Of a DNA stretch of 64,000 nt, positions 25,921 to 34,371 are shown piece after piece; the first letter of the stretch is position 1; each line of letters begins with the position of its first letter. The DNA comes from an uncultured Collinsella sp. (lineage in GTDB: Bacteria > Actinomycetota > Coriobacteriia > Coriobacteriales > Coriobacteriaceae). A program made the position numbers and the translations under genes. The stretch is from assembly GCA_949287065.1 (NCBI GenBank), contig CASEEV010000012.1, positions 1 to 64,000 of the forward strand. Reading direction: 5' to 3'. The notes below the pieces were generated by a model that made no database searches, was not told where the DNA came from, and saw nothing but the letters and a program-made list of their open reading frames with translations.

Positions 25921-27324
25921 CTAGGCGTTCATAGCCGCGATAAAGTCGGGTCCGACCGTCGTGACGTCACCCGCGCCCATGGTGATGAGAAGGTCGCCCT
26001 CCCGGCACAGCCCCGCGAGCTCGTCGATAACGCCGGGGCGCGAGTCGACGTAGCGAACGTCCTTGCCCGGATGGGCCTCGCGGATAGCGTCGGCGAGCAG
26101 CTTGCTCGTGACGCCCGGGATGGGCATCTCGCCCGCCGGGAACACGTCGATGAGAACCACGACGTCGGCATCGGCGAAGGCGTCGGCAAACTGGTGCAGA
26201 AGCGCCTGAAGGCGCGAGTAGCGGTGCGGCTGGAAGACCGTGACCACGCGGTCGAAGTGCAGGCTCTTGGCAGCGGCGAGCGTGGCCTTGACCTCGGTGG
26301 GATGATGGCCGTAGTCGTCGACGACCGTGATGCCGCGGACGTCGCCCACATGAGTGAAGCGACGGCGCGCACCCTCGAACGTCGAGAGCGCACGGGCGGC
26401 CTCGGCGCGATCGAAGCCACACGCCTGGGCAACGGCCATGCATGCGGTGGCGTTGAGCATGTTGTGGGCGCCCGGGTTATGGGCGATGGTCACGTCGTAC
26501 GACGCGCCGTCGGCAAAATGCACGGTCATGCGGCTCTCGATGGAGCGCTCGACCGGATGGCCCTCGCACACCACGTCGCAGGAGGGGTCAAAGCCGTAGC
26601 TCAGGACCTTGCGTCCGGTGGAGCGGGCGAGCTCGACCAGATGCGGGTCGTCGCCGCACACGACAACGGTGCCCTCGTTGCCGACGAGGCCCATGAACTT
26701 GGCGAACGTCTCCTCGATCTCCTGAAGCGAGGAGTAGTGGTCCATGTGGTCTTCCTCGACGTTGGTGACCACGGCGATCGTGGGCTCGAGGTACAGGAAG
26801 GAGCCGTCGGACTCGTCTGCCTCGGCCACGAAGTAGTCGCCCGCGCCGTTCTTGCCGTTGGTGCCGTAGCCCTCGACGATGCCGCCGATGAGGAAGCTCG
26901 GCTCGAGGCCCATGCGGTCGACCATGGTGGCGCACATAGACGAGGTCGTCGTCTTGCCATGAGTGCCCGCAACGGCGATCGTGGTCTTGCCGTGGCCAAG
27001 GTACGAGAGCATCTTGGCGCGCGGCCAAACGGGAATGCTCAGCTCACGGGCGCGAATAAGCTCGGGATTGGACTCGGGAATGGCGGAGGAGATGACGACG
27101 ACCTCGGGGCGCACCTCGTCGATCGTGCGGGCCTCATGGCCCACGCGGACGTCGACGCCGGCGCGCGTAAGCTGGCGCACGTAACGAGAGGTCTTGAGGT
27201 CGGAACCCGAAACCTGGTAGCCGCGCTCATGAAGCACGAGCGCGATGCCGCTCATGCCGGCTCCGCCGACGCCGATAAAGTGCACGCGCGTAAAGTCGCG
27301 TTCGTTCTCTGCCGTAGCCGTCAT
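25921..27324 (-). CDS. murC: UDP-N-acetylmuramate-L-alanine ligase
   Basis: A 467-residue Mur ligase that adds L-Ala to UDP-MurNAc with ATP. Motifs: HFIGVGGAGMSGIA (UDP-binding loop), the P-loop AGTHGKTTTSSM, EADESDGSF, ATACMAVAQ and YGHHPTEVKATL. The ATG has GGAG about 8 bases upstream. Gene order murG-murC-murB-ftsQ is typical of actinobacterial dcw clusters. Confidence 0.96.
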   Translation of the reverse strand: MTATAENERDFTRVHFIGVGGAGMSGIALVLHERGYQVSGSDLKTSRYVRQLTRAGVDVRVGHEARTIDEVRPEVVVISSAIPESNPELIRARELSIPVWPRAKMLSYLGHGKTTIAVAGTHGKTTTSSMCATMVDRMGLEPSFLIGGIVEGYGTNGKNGAGDYFVAEADESDGSFLYLEPTIAVVTNVEEDHMDHYSSLQEIEETFAKFMGLVGNEGTVVVCGDDPHLVELARSTGRKVLSYGFDPSCDVVCEGHPVERSIESRMTVHFADGASYDVTIAHNPGAHNMLNATACMAVAQACGFDRAEAARALSTFEGARRRFTHVGDVRGITVVDDYGHHPTEVKATLAAAKSLHFDRVVTVFQPHRYSRLQALLHQFADAFADADVVVLIDVFPAGEMPIPGVTSKLLADAIREAHPGKDVRYVDSRPGVIDELAGLCREGDLLITMGAGDVTTVGPDFIAAMNA

Positions 27325-27424
27325 ATCGAAAGTCTCCTTATATCGAGCTAGTGTTGGCGCAAGGCGTGCCCGCGCGATTTTTTGTCCTTAGCCAGTAACT
27401 TTACCGCAAACGAGAGCGCATGCG

Positions 27425-28546
27425 CTAGGCGAGCGCAAGAAGCGCATCGGCGAGGCGAGCCGCCGCCCCCGCCTGCCCCAGGCCCTCCGCCGCTAAGCGC
27501 ATGCGCTCGCGCTCATCGGGGTCCTTGAGCAGCTCGACGAGGCCAGAGCCGAACGAAGGATCGTCGAGCTCATCGTCGCGCACCAGGCGCGCCGCCCCGG
27601 CATCAACCAGAAGATGAGCGTTTGTCGTCTGATGGTCCTCGGTCGCAAACGGGAAGGGCACGAGAACCGAAGGGACGGCAAGCGCGCTGATCTCGGCCAC
27701 CGACGAGGCGCCCGAGCGCGAGAGCACGAGGTCTGCTGCGGCGAGCGCATCGCCCATGTCGGAGATGTAGGGGCTCACGATCCAGCGCTTCTGCTCCTCG
27801 GACGTGAGGGCCAGGCGCGCCACCGTGTCGTCGTAGTCGTCGGCGCCCGTTGCGTGTACCACGTAGACGCCCGGAATGCCGAGAAGCGCGCCCTTGAGCG
27901 AGGCCACCGCCTCGTTGAGGTGCTTGGCCCCGAGCGACCCGCCGAAGACGAGAAGCACCGTGGCGTCGGCAGGTATGCCGCGGGACGCGCGGCCCTGGCT
28001 GCGGCTGCCCTCGAGCACCGAGCGGCGCACGGGGTTGCCCGTCATGACGATGCGGGTGCCCTTGCCCTTCTTCGCCTCGAACACCTGCTTGACCGCCGGG
28101 TGCGAGATGGCGATGAGGCTCGCCAGGCGAGCCGACTCCTTGTTGGCAAGGCCGGGAACGGAGTTCTGCTCGTGAAGCGCCACGGGCACGCCGATCTTGG
28201 CCGCGGCGCGCACGAGCGGAAGCTCGAGGTAGGCGCCGAAGCCGATGGCCACGTCAGGGCGCGCCGACGGATCGTCGCGGAAGCGCTTGACGAGGCGCTT
28301 CTCCTCGTGGTGCAGGTGCATGAGGGCCGTCACAAGCGTCCAGGGACGCGAACGGTCGAACCCCGTCACATGGACCGGAAAGAACGGGAAGCCCGCCTCG
28401 GGAACGAGCCTTCCCTCGAGCCGGCGCTGCTCCCCGTAAAACTCGACCGCGCAACCACGGTCCTTGAGCTCTTGCGCAAGCGCCAGCGCCGGATTCACGT
28501 GGCCGGCGGTACCGCCCGCCGCAATCGCAACCTTGACTGCTGCCAT
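27425..28546 (-). CDS. murG: UDP-GlcNAc:undecaprenyl-PP-MurNAc-pentapeptide transferase
   Basis: A 373-residue GT28 glycosyltransferase that makes lipid II on the inner face of the membrane. Motifs: AAGGTAGHVNPALALA, the helix-loop HEQNSVPGLAN, FGGSLGAKHLNEAV, and the C-terminal LSRSGASSVAEISALAVPSVLVPFPFATEDHQ donor-binding region split across the last domain. The ATG at 28546 has GGAAAGGA upstream and starts the family-conserved sequence; a 14-residue upstream extension is unlikely. It follows ftsW. Confidence 0.96.
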   Translation of the reverse strand: MAAVKVAIAAGGTAGHVNPALALAQELKDRGCAVEFYGEQRRLEGRLVPEAGFPFFPVHVTGFDRSRPWTLVTALMHLHHEEKRLVKRFRDDPSARPDVAIGFGAYLELPLVRAAAKIGVPVALHEQNSVPGLANKESARLASLIAISHPAVKQVFEAKKGKGTRIVMTGNPVRRSVLEGSRSQGRASRGIPADATVLLVFGGSLGAKHLNEAVASLKGALLGIPGVYVVHATGADDYDDTVARLALTSEEQKRWIVSPYISDMGDALAAADLVLSRSGASSVAEISALAVPSVLVPFPFATEDHQTTNAHLLVDAGAARLVRDDELDDPSFGSGLVELLKDPDERERMRLAAEGLGQAGAAARLADALLALA

Positions 28547-28600
28547 GTCGCGTCCTTTCCGTCTTATGCAATCGCGGGCGCGCCGCATGCGCGCCTCTTG

Positions 28601-30241
28601 CTATCTATCGTACCGCGAACGGCGCGTCGTGCGCGTTGCGCCGCGCCCGCCTCCGCGCGGACGAGAAGCGCGGTCGTCTTCGGCGCGCCCCGCATTCCGC
28701 AGGCGGTCGGCGGCCGACGGCCCGAGATCGATACGGCCCCAGCCGCTGCCCGTATCAGCGCTGCCCCGCCGCGCAGCACGGGGTCGCGGCCTCGGAGACG
28801 CGGTGGCGCGCCCGCCGTAGCCCGAGCCATCCCATGACGTCGGAGGCATCTCGTCCTCCGCCGTGTATGCGCTGCCGTTGCCGCGCGGACGGCCTCCGTC
28901 AACGACGGTAAAGCCGCCGCGCCGCTCGGAGCGCCTGTGGGGCTCCCCCGCCGTGCTCTCGTCGACCACGGCCAGGCGCGAGCGCAGCTCCCCGGAGGTG
29001 CCGGGCACGTTGCTCTCGAGCGAAACGCGGACGATGAGCCCGATGAGCATGAGCGAGGCGATCATGGACGAGCCGCCGTAGCTGATGAGCGGCATGGGCT
29101 TGCCCGTCATGGGCGCCACGCCGATGATGCCGAGCGCGTTGACGATGAACTGCACCATGAGGATCACGCTGCACGCGGCGGCGATGAGCCTGCCCTGAAG
29201 CGTAGGAGACTGCTTTGCGATCTTGAGGCCCGCGTACACCATGACGGCAAAGACGACGAAGAAGAGCGCCGTGCCCACGAAGCCGAGCTCCTCGCCGATA
29301 ACCGCGAGGATGTAGTCGTTGTGCGCCTCGGGCAGGTAAAGGTACTTCATGGTGGAGTTGCCGATGCCGCGGCCAAAGAGCCCGCCCGAGGCAAACGCCA
29401 TGATGGCGCGCGTAGCCTGGTAGCCCGAGCCGTAGAGGTCCTCCCACGGGTCGGACATCAGGCGCTCCATGCGGTAGGGCTCGGCGATGACGAGGGCCGC
29501 GCCCGCCGCCAGCAGCGCCAGGAGCACGCCGCCGATGATCTTGTACGAGAACCCCGCGAAGTAGCACATGAGAAACACGGTTGAGACGATGATGATCGAC
29601 GAGCCCAGGTCGGGCTCGGCGAGGATCAGGAACACCGGAACGAGCACGACCGCCGCAAGCAGCGCGAGAAACCGCACCGTGTCGATCGAGTACTCCTCGT
29701 AGTAGTCCTTGAAGACCTTTGCCACCGCGAGGATGATGACCGGCTTGGCAAACTCCGACGGCTGGATCTGCTGGCCCGCAATAACGAACCAGCGCGTCGC
29801 GCCGTTGACGTTGACGCCCGCAACGAGCGTGAGCGCGAGAAGCACGACGATGACGATCCAGGGAACCCAAACGGTGTAGCCCTCCCACGCCCTCAAGGGT
29901 ATGCGGGAGGCACACACGGCGCAGACCAAACCGAAGGCGATGAAGGCGGCCTGACGCACCAAGAAGTAGGTGGAGTCGCCGTTTTCCTTGAGCGCCTCGA
30001 CCGACGAGGCCGAGTACACCATGAGCAGGCCGAAGCCGAGAATTGCTGCCACGCACACGAGAAACACCAGGCGCGGCCGCATGATGCGCGCCGGCACGCC
30101 GGCGATGAGCCGCTCCGAGAGCGTGTCGGGCTTGGAGCCGCGGCGCAGGCTGCCGAGCTTGCCGCGCCCGCGCTCGGGTGCGTTGTCGGCAGGGCCGCGG
30201 CGCCTGGAGGGTCGGGCGGTATGTGAGGTCGATGTGGCCAC
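28601..30241 (-). CDS. ftsW: Septal peptidoglycan glycosyltransferase FtsW
   Basis: A 546-residue SEDS-family membrane polymerase that links lipid II, working with FtsI. Ten membrane helices span about 54-410. SEDS marks include the catalytic-loop Asp region ILAEPDLGSSI (about 195-205), GLFGRGIGNS, LPEAHNDYILAVIGEE and MPLISYGGSSMI. The N-terminus (about 1-50) is basic, and the C-terminal 135 residues are an Arg/Gly/Pro-rich cytoplasmic tail, longer than usual. The start is a GTG with AAGGA upstream. Confidence 0.96.
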   Translation of the reverse strand: MATSTSHTARPSRRRGPADNAPERGRGKLGSLRRGSKPDTLSERLIAGVPARIMRPRLVFLVCVAAILGFGLLMVYSASSVEALKENGDSTYFLVRQAAFIAFGLVCAVCASRIPLRAWEGYTVWVPWIVIVVLLALTLVAGVNVNGATRWFVIAGQQIQPSEFAKPVIILAVAKVFKDYYEEYSIDTVRFLALLAAVVLVPVFLILAEPDLGSSIIIVSTVFLMCYFAGFSYKIIGGVLLALLAAGAALVIAEPYRMERLMSDPWEDLYGSGYQATRAIMAFASGGLFGRGIGNSTMKYLYLPEAHNDYILAVIGEELGFVGTALFFVVFAVMVYAGLKIAKQSPTLQGRLIAAACSVILMVQFIVNALGIIGVAPMTGKPMPLISYGGSSMIASLMLIGLIVRVSLESNVPGTSGELRSRLAVVDESTAGEPHRRSERRGGFTVVDGGRPRGNGSAYTAEDEMPPTSWDGSGYGGRATASPRPRPRAARRGSADTGSGWGRIDLGPSAADRLRNAGRAEDDRASRPRGGGRGATRTTRRSRYDR

Positions 30242-30277
30242 AGAGATCCTTTGCGAGCGGAATCGGCGGTCTGGTTG

Positions 30278-31681
30278 CTAGGCGCGCGCGGCGATCTGCC
30301 CGACGAGCTCCTTGAAGCGCTCGCCGCGCTCCTCGAAGCCGCTGAACTCGTCGAACGAGGCGCACGCCGGCGAGAGCAGCACGACCTCGCCCGCACGGGC
30401 AATCGAGCGGGCCACGTCGAGCGCGTCGGCCAGGTGGTCGGCTGCGGCGATCTCGACGCCCTCGCCCGCGGCAGGCTCCGAGAAGGCCTCGAGGAAGCGC
30501 GAGCGCGCATCGCCGAAGCAAACGACGGCGCGCACGTGGCGCACCACCTCGGCCGCAAAGTCCTCGAGCGCGGTGCCCTTGTCGGCGCCGCCCAAGAGAA
30601 GGACCACGTTGCCTGCCGGGAAGGCGGTGAGCGCTTTGAGCACGGCGTCGGTGTTGGTTGCCTTGGAGTCGTTAACGTAGGCGATGCCGTCGATCTTGGC
30701 CACCGGCTCGATGCGGTGCTCAAGCGGCGAGAACGAGCGCAGGCCGTGGCACACGGCGTCGGCCGAGACGCCCACGAAGAGCGCGGCGGCCGATGCGGCG
30801 AGCGCGTTGGCCACGTTGTGCGCGCCGGGAATGAGCAGCTCGTCGGTGCCGACGAGCGTGACTTTCTCGCCTGCCAGGCGCACGCAGAGCTTGCCGTCCT
30901 GCACGAAGGCGGCGTCGTCGGTGCGCGGGTCCTCAGCGCTCAGCACGCACAGGCGCGTGCCGAAGGCGCGGATGGCGTCCATGCGCTCTGCCACGCCCTC
31001 GTCGTCGGCGTCGACGATCGCGAGGTCGCCGGCGTCCATGTTGCGGAACAGGCGCAGCTTGGCATGCGCGTAGTTCTCGTGGCTGCGATGCCACTTGAGA
31101 TGGTCGGGCGTGATGTTGAGAAGGATGCCCACGTGCGGGTGAAGCTCCTCGGTGGTGGCGAGCTGGTAGCTCGAGAGCTCGGCGCAGAACCACTCGCCGT
31201 CGCGGCGGTCGTTCACGCGCGAGGTTGCCACGGTGCCGATGTTGCCCACCGCAGAGGCGTCGAGGCCGCCGGCGAGCAGCAGGTGGTTGAGAAGCGACGT
31301 CGTGGTGGTCTTGCCGTTGGTGCCCGTGACGGCGCACCAACGCTCCGGCGAGAGCCGGTAGGCAAACTCGGGCTCGCCCATGATCTGATCGGACGCGGCG
31401 CGCGCCGAGGCAAAGAAGTCCGAGAACTCCGAGATGCCGGGGCTCGCCACGCAGACGTCGTAGGAACCGTCGACGGTCTCGGTGCCGAAGACAAACGACA
31501 CGCCCTGCTCCTCGAGGGCGCGCGTCTCGTCGTTGGGACTCGACTGGCCGCCGCCGTACACGGTAACCGAGGAAACGCGGCACCTATCGCCGGAGCCCAG
31601 ATGCGGAAGCGCCCAGCGCACCACGTCGAGGCCGGTCTTGCCCTGGCCGAGGACCAGAAGGGAGAAATGCTCAGGAAGCAT
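30278..31681 (-). CDS. murD: UDP-N-acetylmuramoylalanine-D-glutamate ligase
   Basis: A 467-residue Mur ligase adding D-Glu to UDP-MurNAc-L-Ala. Motifs: VLGQGKTGLDVVRW, the P-loop TGTNGKTTTTSLL, ELSSYQLATTEEL, NITPDHLKWHRS (catalytic His), LIPGAHNVANALAA and YVNDSKATNTDAVLKAL. The ATG lies 16 bases after the mraY stop, and the order is mraY-murD-ftsW as in most bacteria. Confidence 0.96.
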   Translation of the reverse strand: MLPEHFSLLVLGQGKTGLDVVRWALPHLGSGDRCRVSSVTVYGGGQSSPNDETRALEEQGVSFVFGTETVDGSYDVCVASPGISEFSDFFASARAASDQIMGEPEFAYRLSPERWCAVTGTNGKTTTTSLLNHLLLAGGLDASAVGNIGTVATSRVNDRRDGEWFCAELSSYQLATTEELHPHVGILLNITPDHLKWHRSHENYAHAKLRLFRNMDAGDLAIVDADDEGVAERMDAIRAFGTRLCVLSAEDPRTDDAAFVQDGKLCVRLAGEKVTLVGTDELLIPGAHNVANALAASAAALFVGVSADAVCHGLRSFSPLEHRIEPVAKIDGIAYVNDSKATNTDAVLKALTAFPAGNVVLLLGGADKGTALEDFAAEVVRHVRAVVCFGDARSRFLEAFSEPAAGEGVEIAAADHLADALDVARSIARAGEVVLLSPACASFDEFSGFEERGERFKELVGQIAARA

Positions 31682-31697
31682 GCGGAATCGCCCTACC

Positions 31698-32729
31698 CTA
31701 ACCCATAGTGAAGTACATTGCCAAACCGAGCGCGCCGAACGCGGCGGCGATGATCCAGAAGCGGATCACGACCTTGGTCTCCGCCCAGCCCTTCTTCTCG
31801 AAGTGATGGTGGATGGGCGCCATGAGGAAGACGCGCTTTCCCGTGGCCTTGAAGCTCGCGACCTGGATCATGACCGAGAGCGCCTCGACGATGAAGAGGC
31901 CGCCCACGACGAGCGAGATGACCTCGGTGTTGGTGAGGATGGCGAGCGAGGCAAAGCCGGCGCCGAGGGCGAGCGAGCCGGTGTCGCCCATGAAGATGCT
32001 CGCGGGATAGGAGTTGTACCAGAGGAAGCCCACGCACGCGCCGGCGCAGGCCGCGGCAAAGACCGCGAGGTTGCTGTCGCGCGCCAAAAACGAGATGCCC
32101 GCCATGATGAGCATGGAGGTCATCGACGTGCCGCCCGCGAGGCCGTCGAGGCCGTCGGTGAGGTTCACGGCGTTGGACATGCCCACGAGGAGCAAGAAGA
32201 CAAACACCAGGTAGAGCCACGGAACGACGAGCTCCACGCCGCCGATGGCAAACGTGGAGGTGATGACGCCGAGGTCGATGGTAAAGCCGCCCGGGAAACG
32301 CACCTCGGGCGCCACGCCGCAGAAGCTCACCGCGCACACGCAGAACACGACGCAGATGGCCGTGAGGCCGATCATCTTGGCGTGGGGCGTGAGGCCGAGC
32401 GAGCGCCCGTGCGTAACGGACGTGACGTCGTCAACGAGACCGAGCAGCCCCGTGGCAAGCGTTGCCCCGAGCGCGAGCATGAGCTCGAAGGTGGGCTTGG
32501 CGATGAGCAGGCACGCGATGACCATGCCGACGAGAATCACCACGCCGCCCATGGTCGGGGTTCCCTGCTTCACCAGGTGGCGCTGGGGACCGTCGGCGCG
32601 AACCTGCTGGCCGAAGTGCTCGACCTTCATGAGCTTGATCCAGAACGGCATGAGGATCAGCACGGCGGCTGCGGCGACAAAGATCGCCAGGAAGATCTGA
32701 AACGTCGGGTACGCCGGATTGCCTAGCAT
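31698..32729 (-). CDS. mraY: Phospho-MurNAc-pentapeptide transferase
   Basis: A 343-residue membrane enzyme that transfers phospho-MurNAc-pentapeptide to undecaprenyl phosphate, giving lipid I. About ten helices. Conserved motifs: KQGTPTMGGVV (about 55-65), LLGLVDDVTSV, AVNLTDGLDGLAGG (catalytic Asp cluster), FLWYNSYPASIFMGDTGSLALG and PIHHHFEKKGWAETKVVIRFWI. The ATG at 32729 overlaps the murF stop by 7 bases. The frame stays open further upstream inside murF, but the family begins here. Confidence 0.97.
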   Translation of the reverse strand: MLGNPAYPTFQIFLAIFVAAAAVLILMPFWIKLMKVEHFGQQVRADGPQRHLVKQGTPTMGGVVILVGMVIACLLIAKPTFELMLALGATLATGLLGLVDDVTSVTHGRSLGLTPHAKMIGLTAICVVFCVCAVSFCGVAPEVRFPGGFTIDLGVITSTFAIGGVELVVPWLYLVFVFLLLVGMSNAVNLTDGLDGLAGGTSMTSMLIMAGISFLARDSNLAVFAAACAGACVGFLWYNSYPASIFMGDTGSLALGAGFASLAILTNTEVISLVVGGLFIVEALSVMIQVASFKATGKRVFLMAPIHHHFEKKGWAETKVVIRFWIIAAAFGALGLAMYFTMG

Positions 32730-34168
32730 GATGCGCAAACCCCTTCCACAAATCGGTCGAGACCAACAAAACGAGAGCCCTTGACGAGCACGACGTCGCG
32801 CGCGGCAAGCGCCGGCTTGAGACGGGCGAGCGCCTTCTCGGCCGTGGGGACCACGCGCACGCGGTCGTCGTGCATGCCCATGACGCGGGCGGCGTCGGCC
32901 ATGCACTGCGCCCCCTCGCCTCCCACGCAGACGAGAAGCCCGAGCTTCTTGGCGGCGGCGTACGCGCCCACAAGGCCGTGCAGGCGCGGCGACTCGTCGC
33001 CGAGCTCGCCGATCTCGCCGAGCACGGCGATGCGGTCGCCCTCGCAGGGCAGCGAGCAGAGCAGGTCGAGCGCCGCGGCCGTGGAATCGGGGCTCGCGTT
33101 GTAGGAGTCGTCGATCACGCGGGTGCCCGCGGGAGTGACGCGCTGCTCCTGCCTCATGTGGGCGCTGCGCAGCTTGGGCAGCGTCTCGGCGATAACCGAG
33201 GTAGGCACGCCGAGCTCGCGCGCGCAGGCGCAGGCGAGAAGCGCGTCGGGCACCGCCTGAGCGCCGGTGATGCCGAGCTCGACCTTGATCTGGCTGGCAT
33301 CCTGCAGCTCGAGGTCAAAATGGGCGCGGCTCTCGGCGTCGAGCTCCACGTTGCGGCCCGACACGTCGTCGTCGGCGCTCATGCCGCACAGCACGCACTC
33401 GACCCCTGCGGGACGTGCGAAGTTCTCGATGATGAAGGGAGTGAAGTCGTCCTCGCCGTTCAGGAACAGCCGCGCATGGTGCCCCTCGAAGTTCTCGGAC
33501 GACGGCGGCATGCCCGCGACGATCTCGGCCTTGGCGCGGGCGATGTTCTCGCGCGAGCCGAGGAGCCCGATATGCGAGGTGCCGATCTTGGTGATGATGC
33601 CGTAGGTAGGCTGGGCGATGCTCGAGAGCGTCTCGATCTGCCCCGGGCCGTCCATGCCCATCTCGAGCACGAGCACCTGCGTGTCGGCGGGCGCCGCAAG
33701 AATGGTGAGCGGCAGGCCGATGAGGCTGTTGAAGTTGCCCTCGGTGGCGTGCACGCGGTAGGTCGTGGCGAGCAGGTCGCGCAGGATCTCCTTCGTGGTG
33801 GTCTTGCCCACCGATCCGGTGATGCCCACGACCGTGCAGCCCATGCGCGCGCGGTAGCCCTGCGCGAGGCGCTGGAGAAAGACCTCGGAGTCGTCAGTGC
33901 GGAACACGGCGCACTCGTGCTCGTCGGCGAGCTTGACGAGGCTGCGGCTCGGCTCTTCGGTGAGAACCACGCAGGCAGCCCCGGCGCGCACCGCCTGCGG
34001 CGCAAAGTCGTTTCCGTTGACCTTCTCGCCCGCAAAGGCGACGAAGATGCTATCGCGCTCAACGGCGCGCGAGTCGATCACGCACCCCCGGCAGACGCGT
34101 TCGGCGTTGCCGGTGTACGGCACCGCCCCCGTGACCGCCTCGAGGTACTTGGTTGCGATCTCAATCAT
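32723..34168 (-). CDS. murF: UDP-MurNAc-tripeptide D-alanyl-D-alanine ligase
   Basis: A 481-residue Mur ligase adding D-Ala-D-Ala. Motifs: DSRAVERDSIFVAFAGEKVNG, the P-loop GITGSVGKTTTKEIL, TEGNFNSLIGLPLT, GMDGPGQIETL and DDSYNASPDSTAAALDLL. No murE is seen in this cluster between ftsI and murF, where it often lies, so murE must be elsewhere. Coupled to mraY. Confidence 0.95.
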   Translation of the reverse strand: MIEIATKYLEAVTGAVPYTGNAERVCRGCVIDSRAVERDSIFVAFAGEKVNGNDFAPQAVRAGAACVVLTEEPSRSLVKLADEHECAVFRTDDSEVFLQRLAQGYRARMGCTVVGITGSVGKTTTKEILRDLLATTYRVHATEGNFNSLIGLPLTILAAPADTQVLVLEMGMDGPGQIETLSSIAQPTYGIITKIGTSHIGLLGSRENIARAKAEIVAGMPPSSENFEGHHARLFLNGEDDFTPFIIENFARPAGVECVLCGMSADDDVSGRNVELDAESRAHFDLELQDASQIKVELGITGAQAVPDALLACACARELGVPTSVIAETLPKLRSAHMRQEQRVTPAGTRVIDDSYNASPDSTAAALDLLCSLPCEGDRIAVLGEIGELGDESPRLHGLVGAYAAAKKLGLLVCVGGEGAQCMADAARVMGMHDDRVRVVPTAEKALARLKPALAARDVVLVKGSRFVGLDRFVEGVCASC

Positions 34169-34305
34169 AAGTATGCTGAACCCCTTACCGGGCGCGGGGC
34201 GCGGGCACGCTGAGCGCCCGCCGTCGGCGCGTCCGACAGCTTATGCGACAACTGACAATTGTATCGTGCCGCCGTGGGAGCGTGGTGCAGGGTGTGTGAA
34301 CACTT

Positions 34306-34356
34306 AACGAACGGAGAAGAGCCCGCGCACCGGTTCCGTGCGCGCCCTCGTTCGTT
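34306..34356 (-). terminator. Possible hairpin between ftsI and murF
   Basis: Outer arms AACGAACG (34306-34313) and CGTTCGTT (34349-34356) enclose a GCGCAC/GTGCGC stem. There is no T tract, so it may be an attenuator or processing site in the 200-base gap rather than a full stop. Confidence 0.4.
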
Positions 34357-34371
34357 CCGCGAGTACCGCGC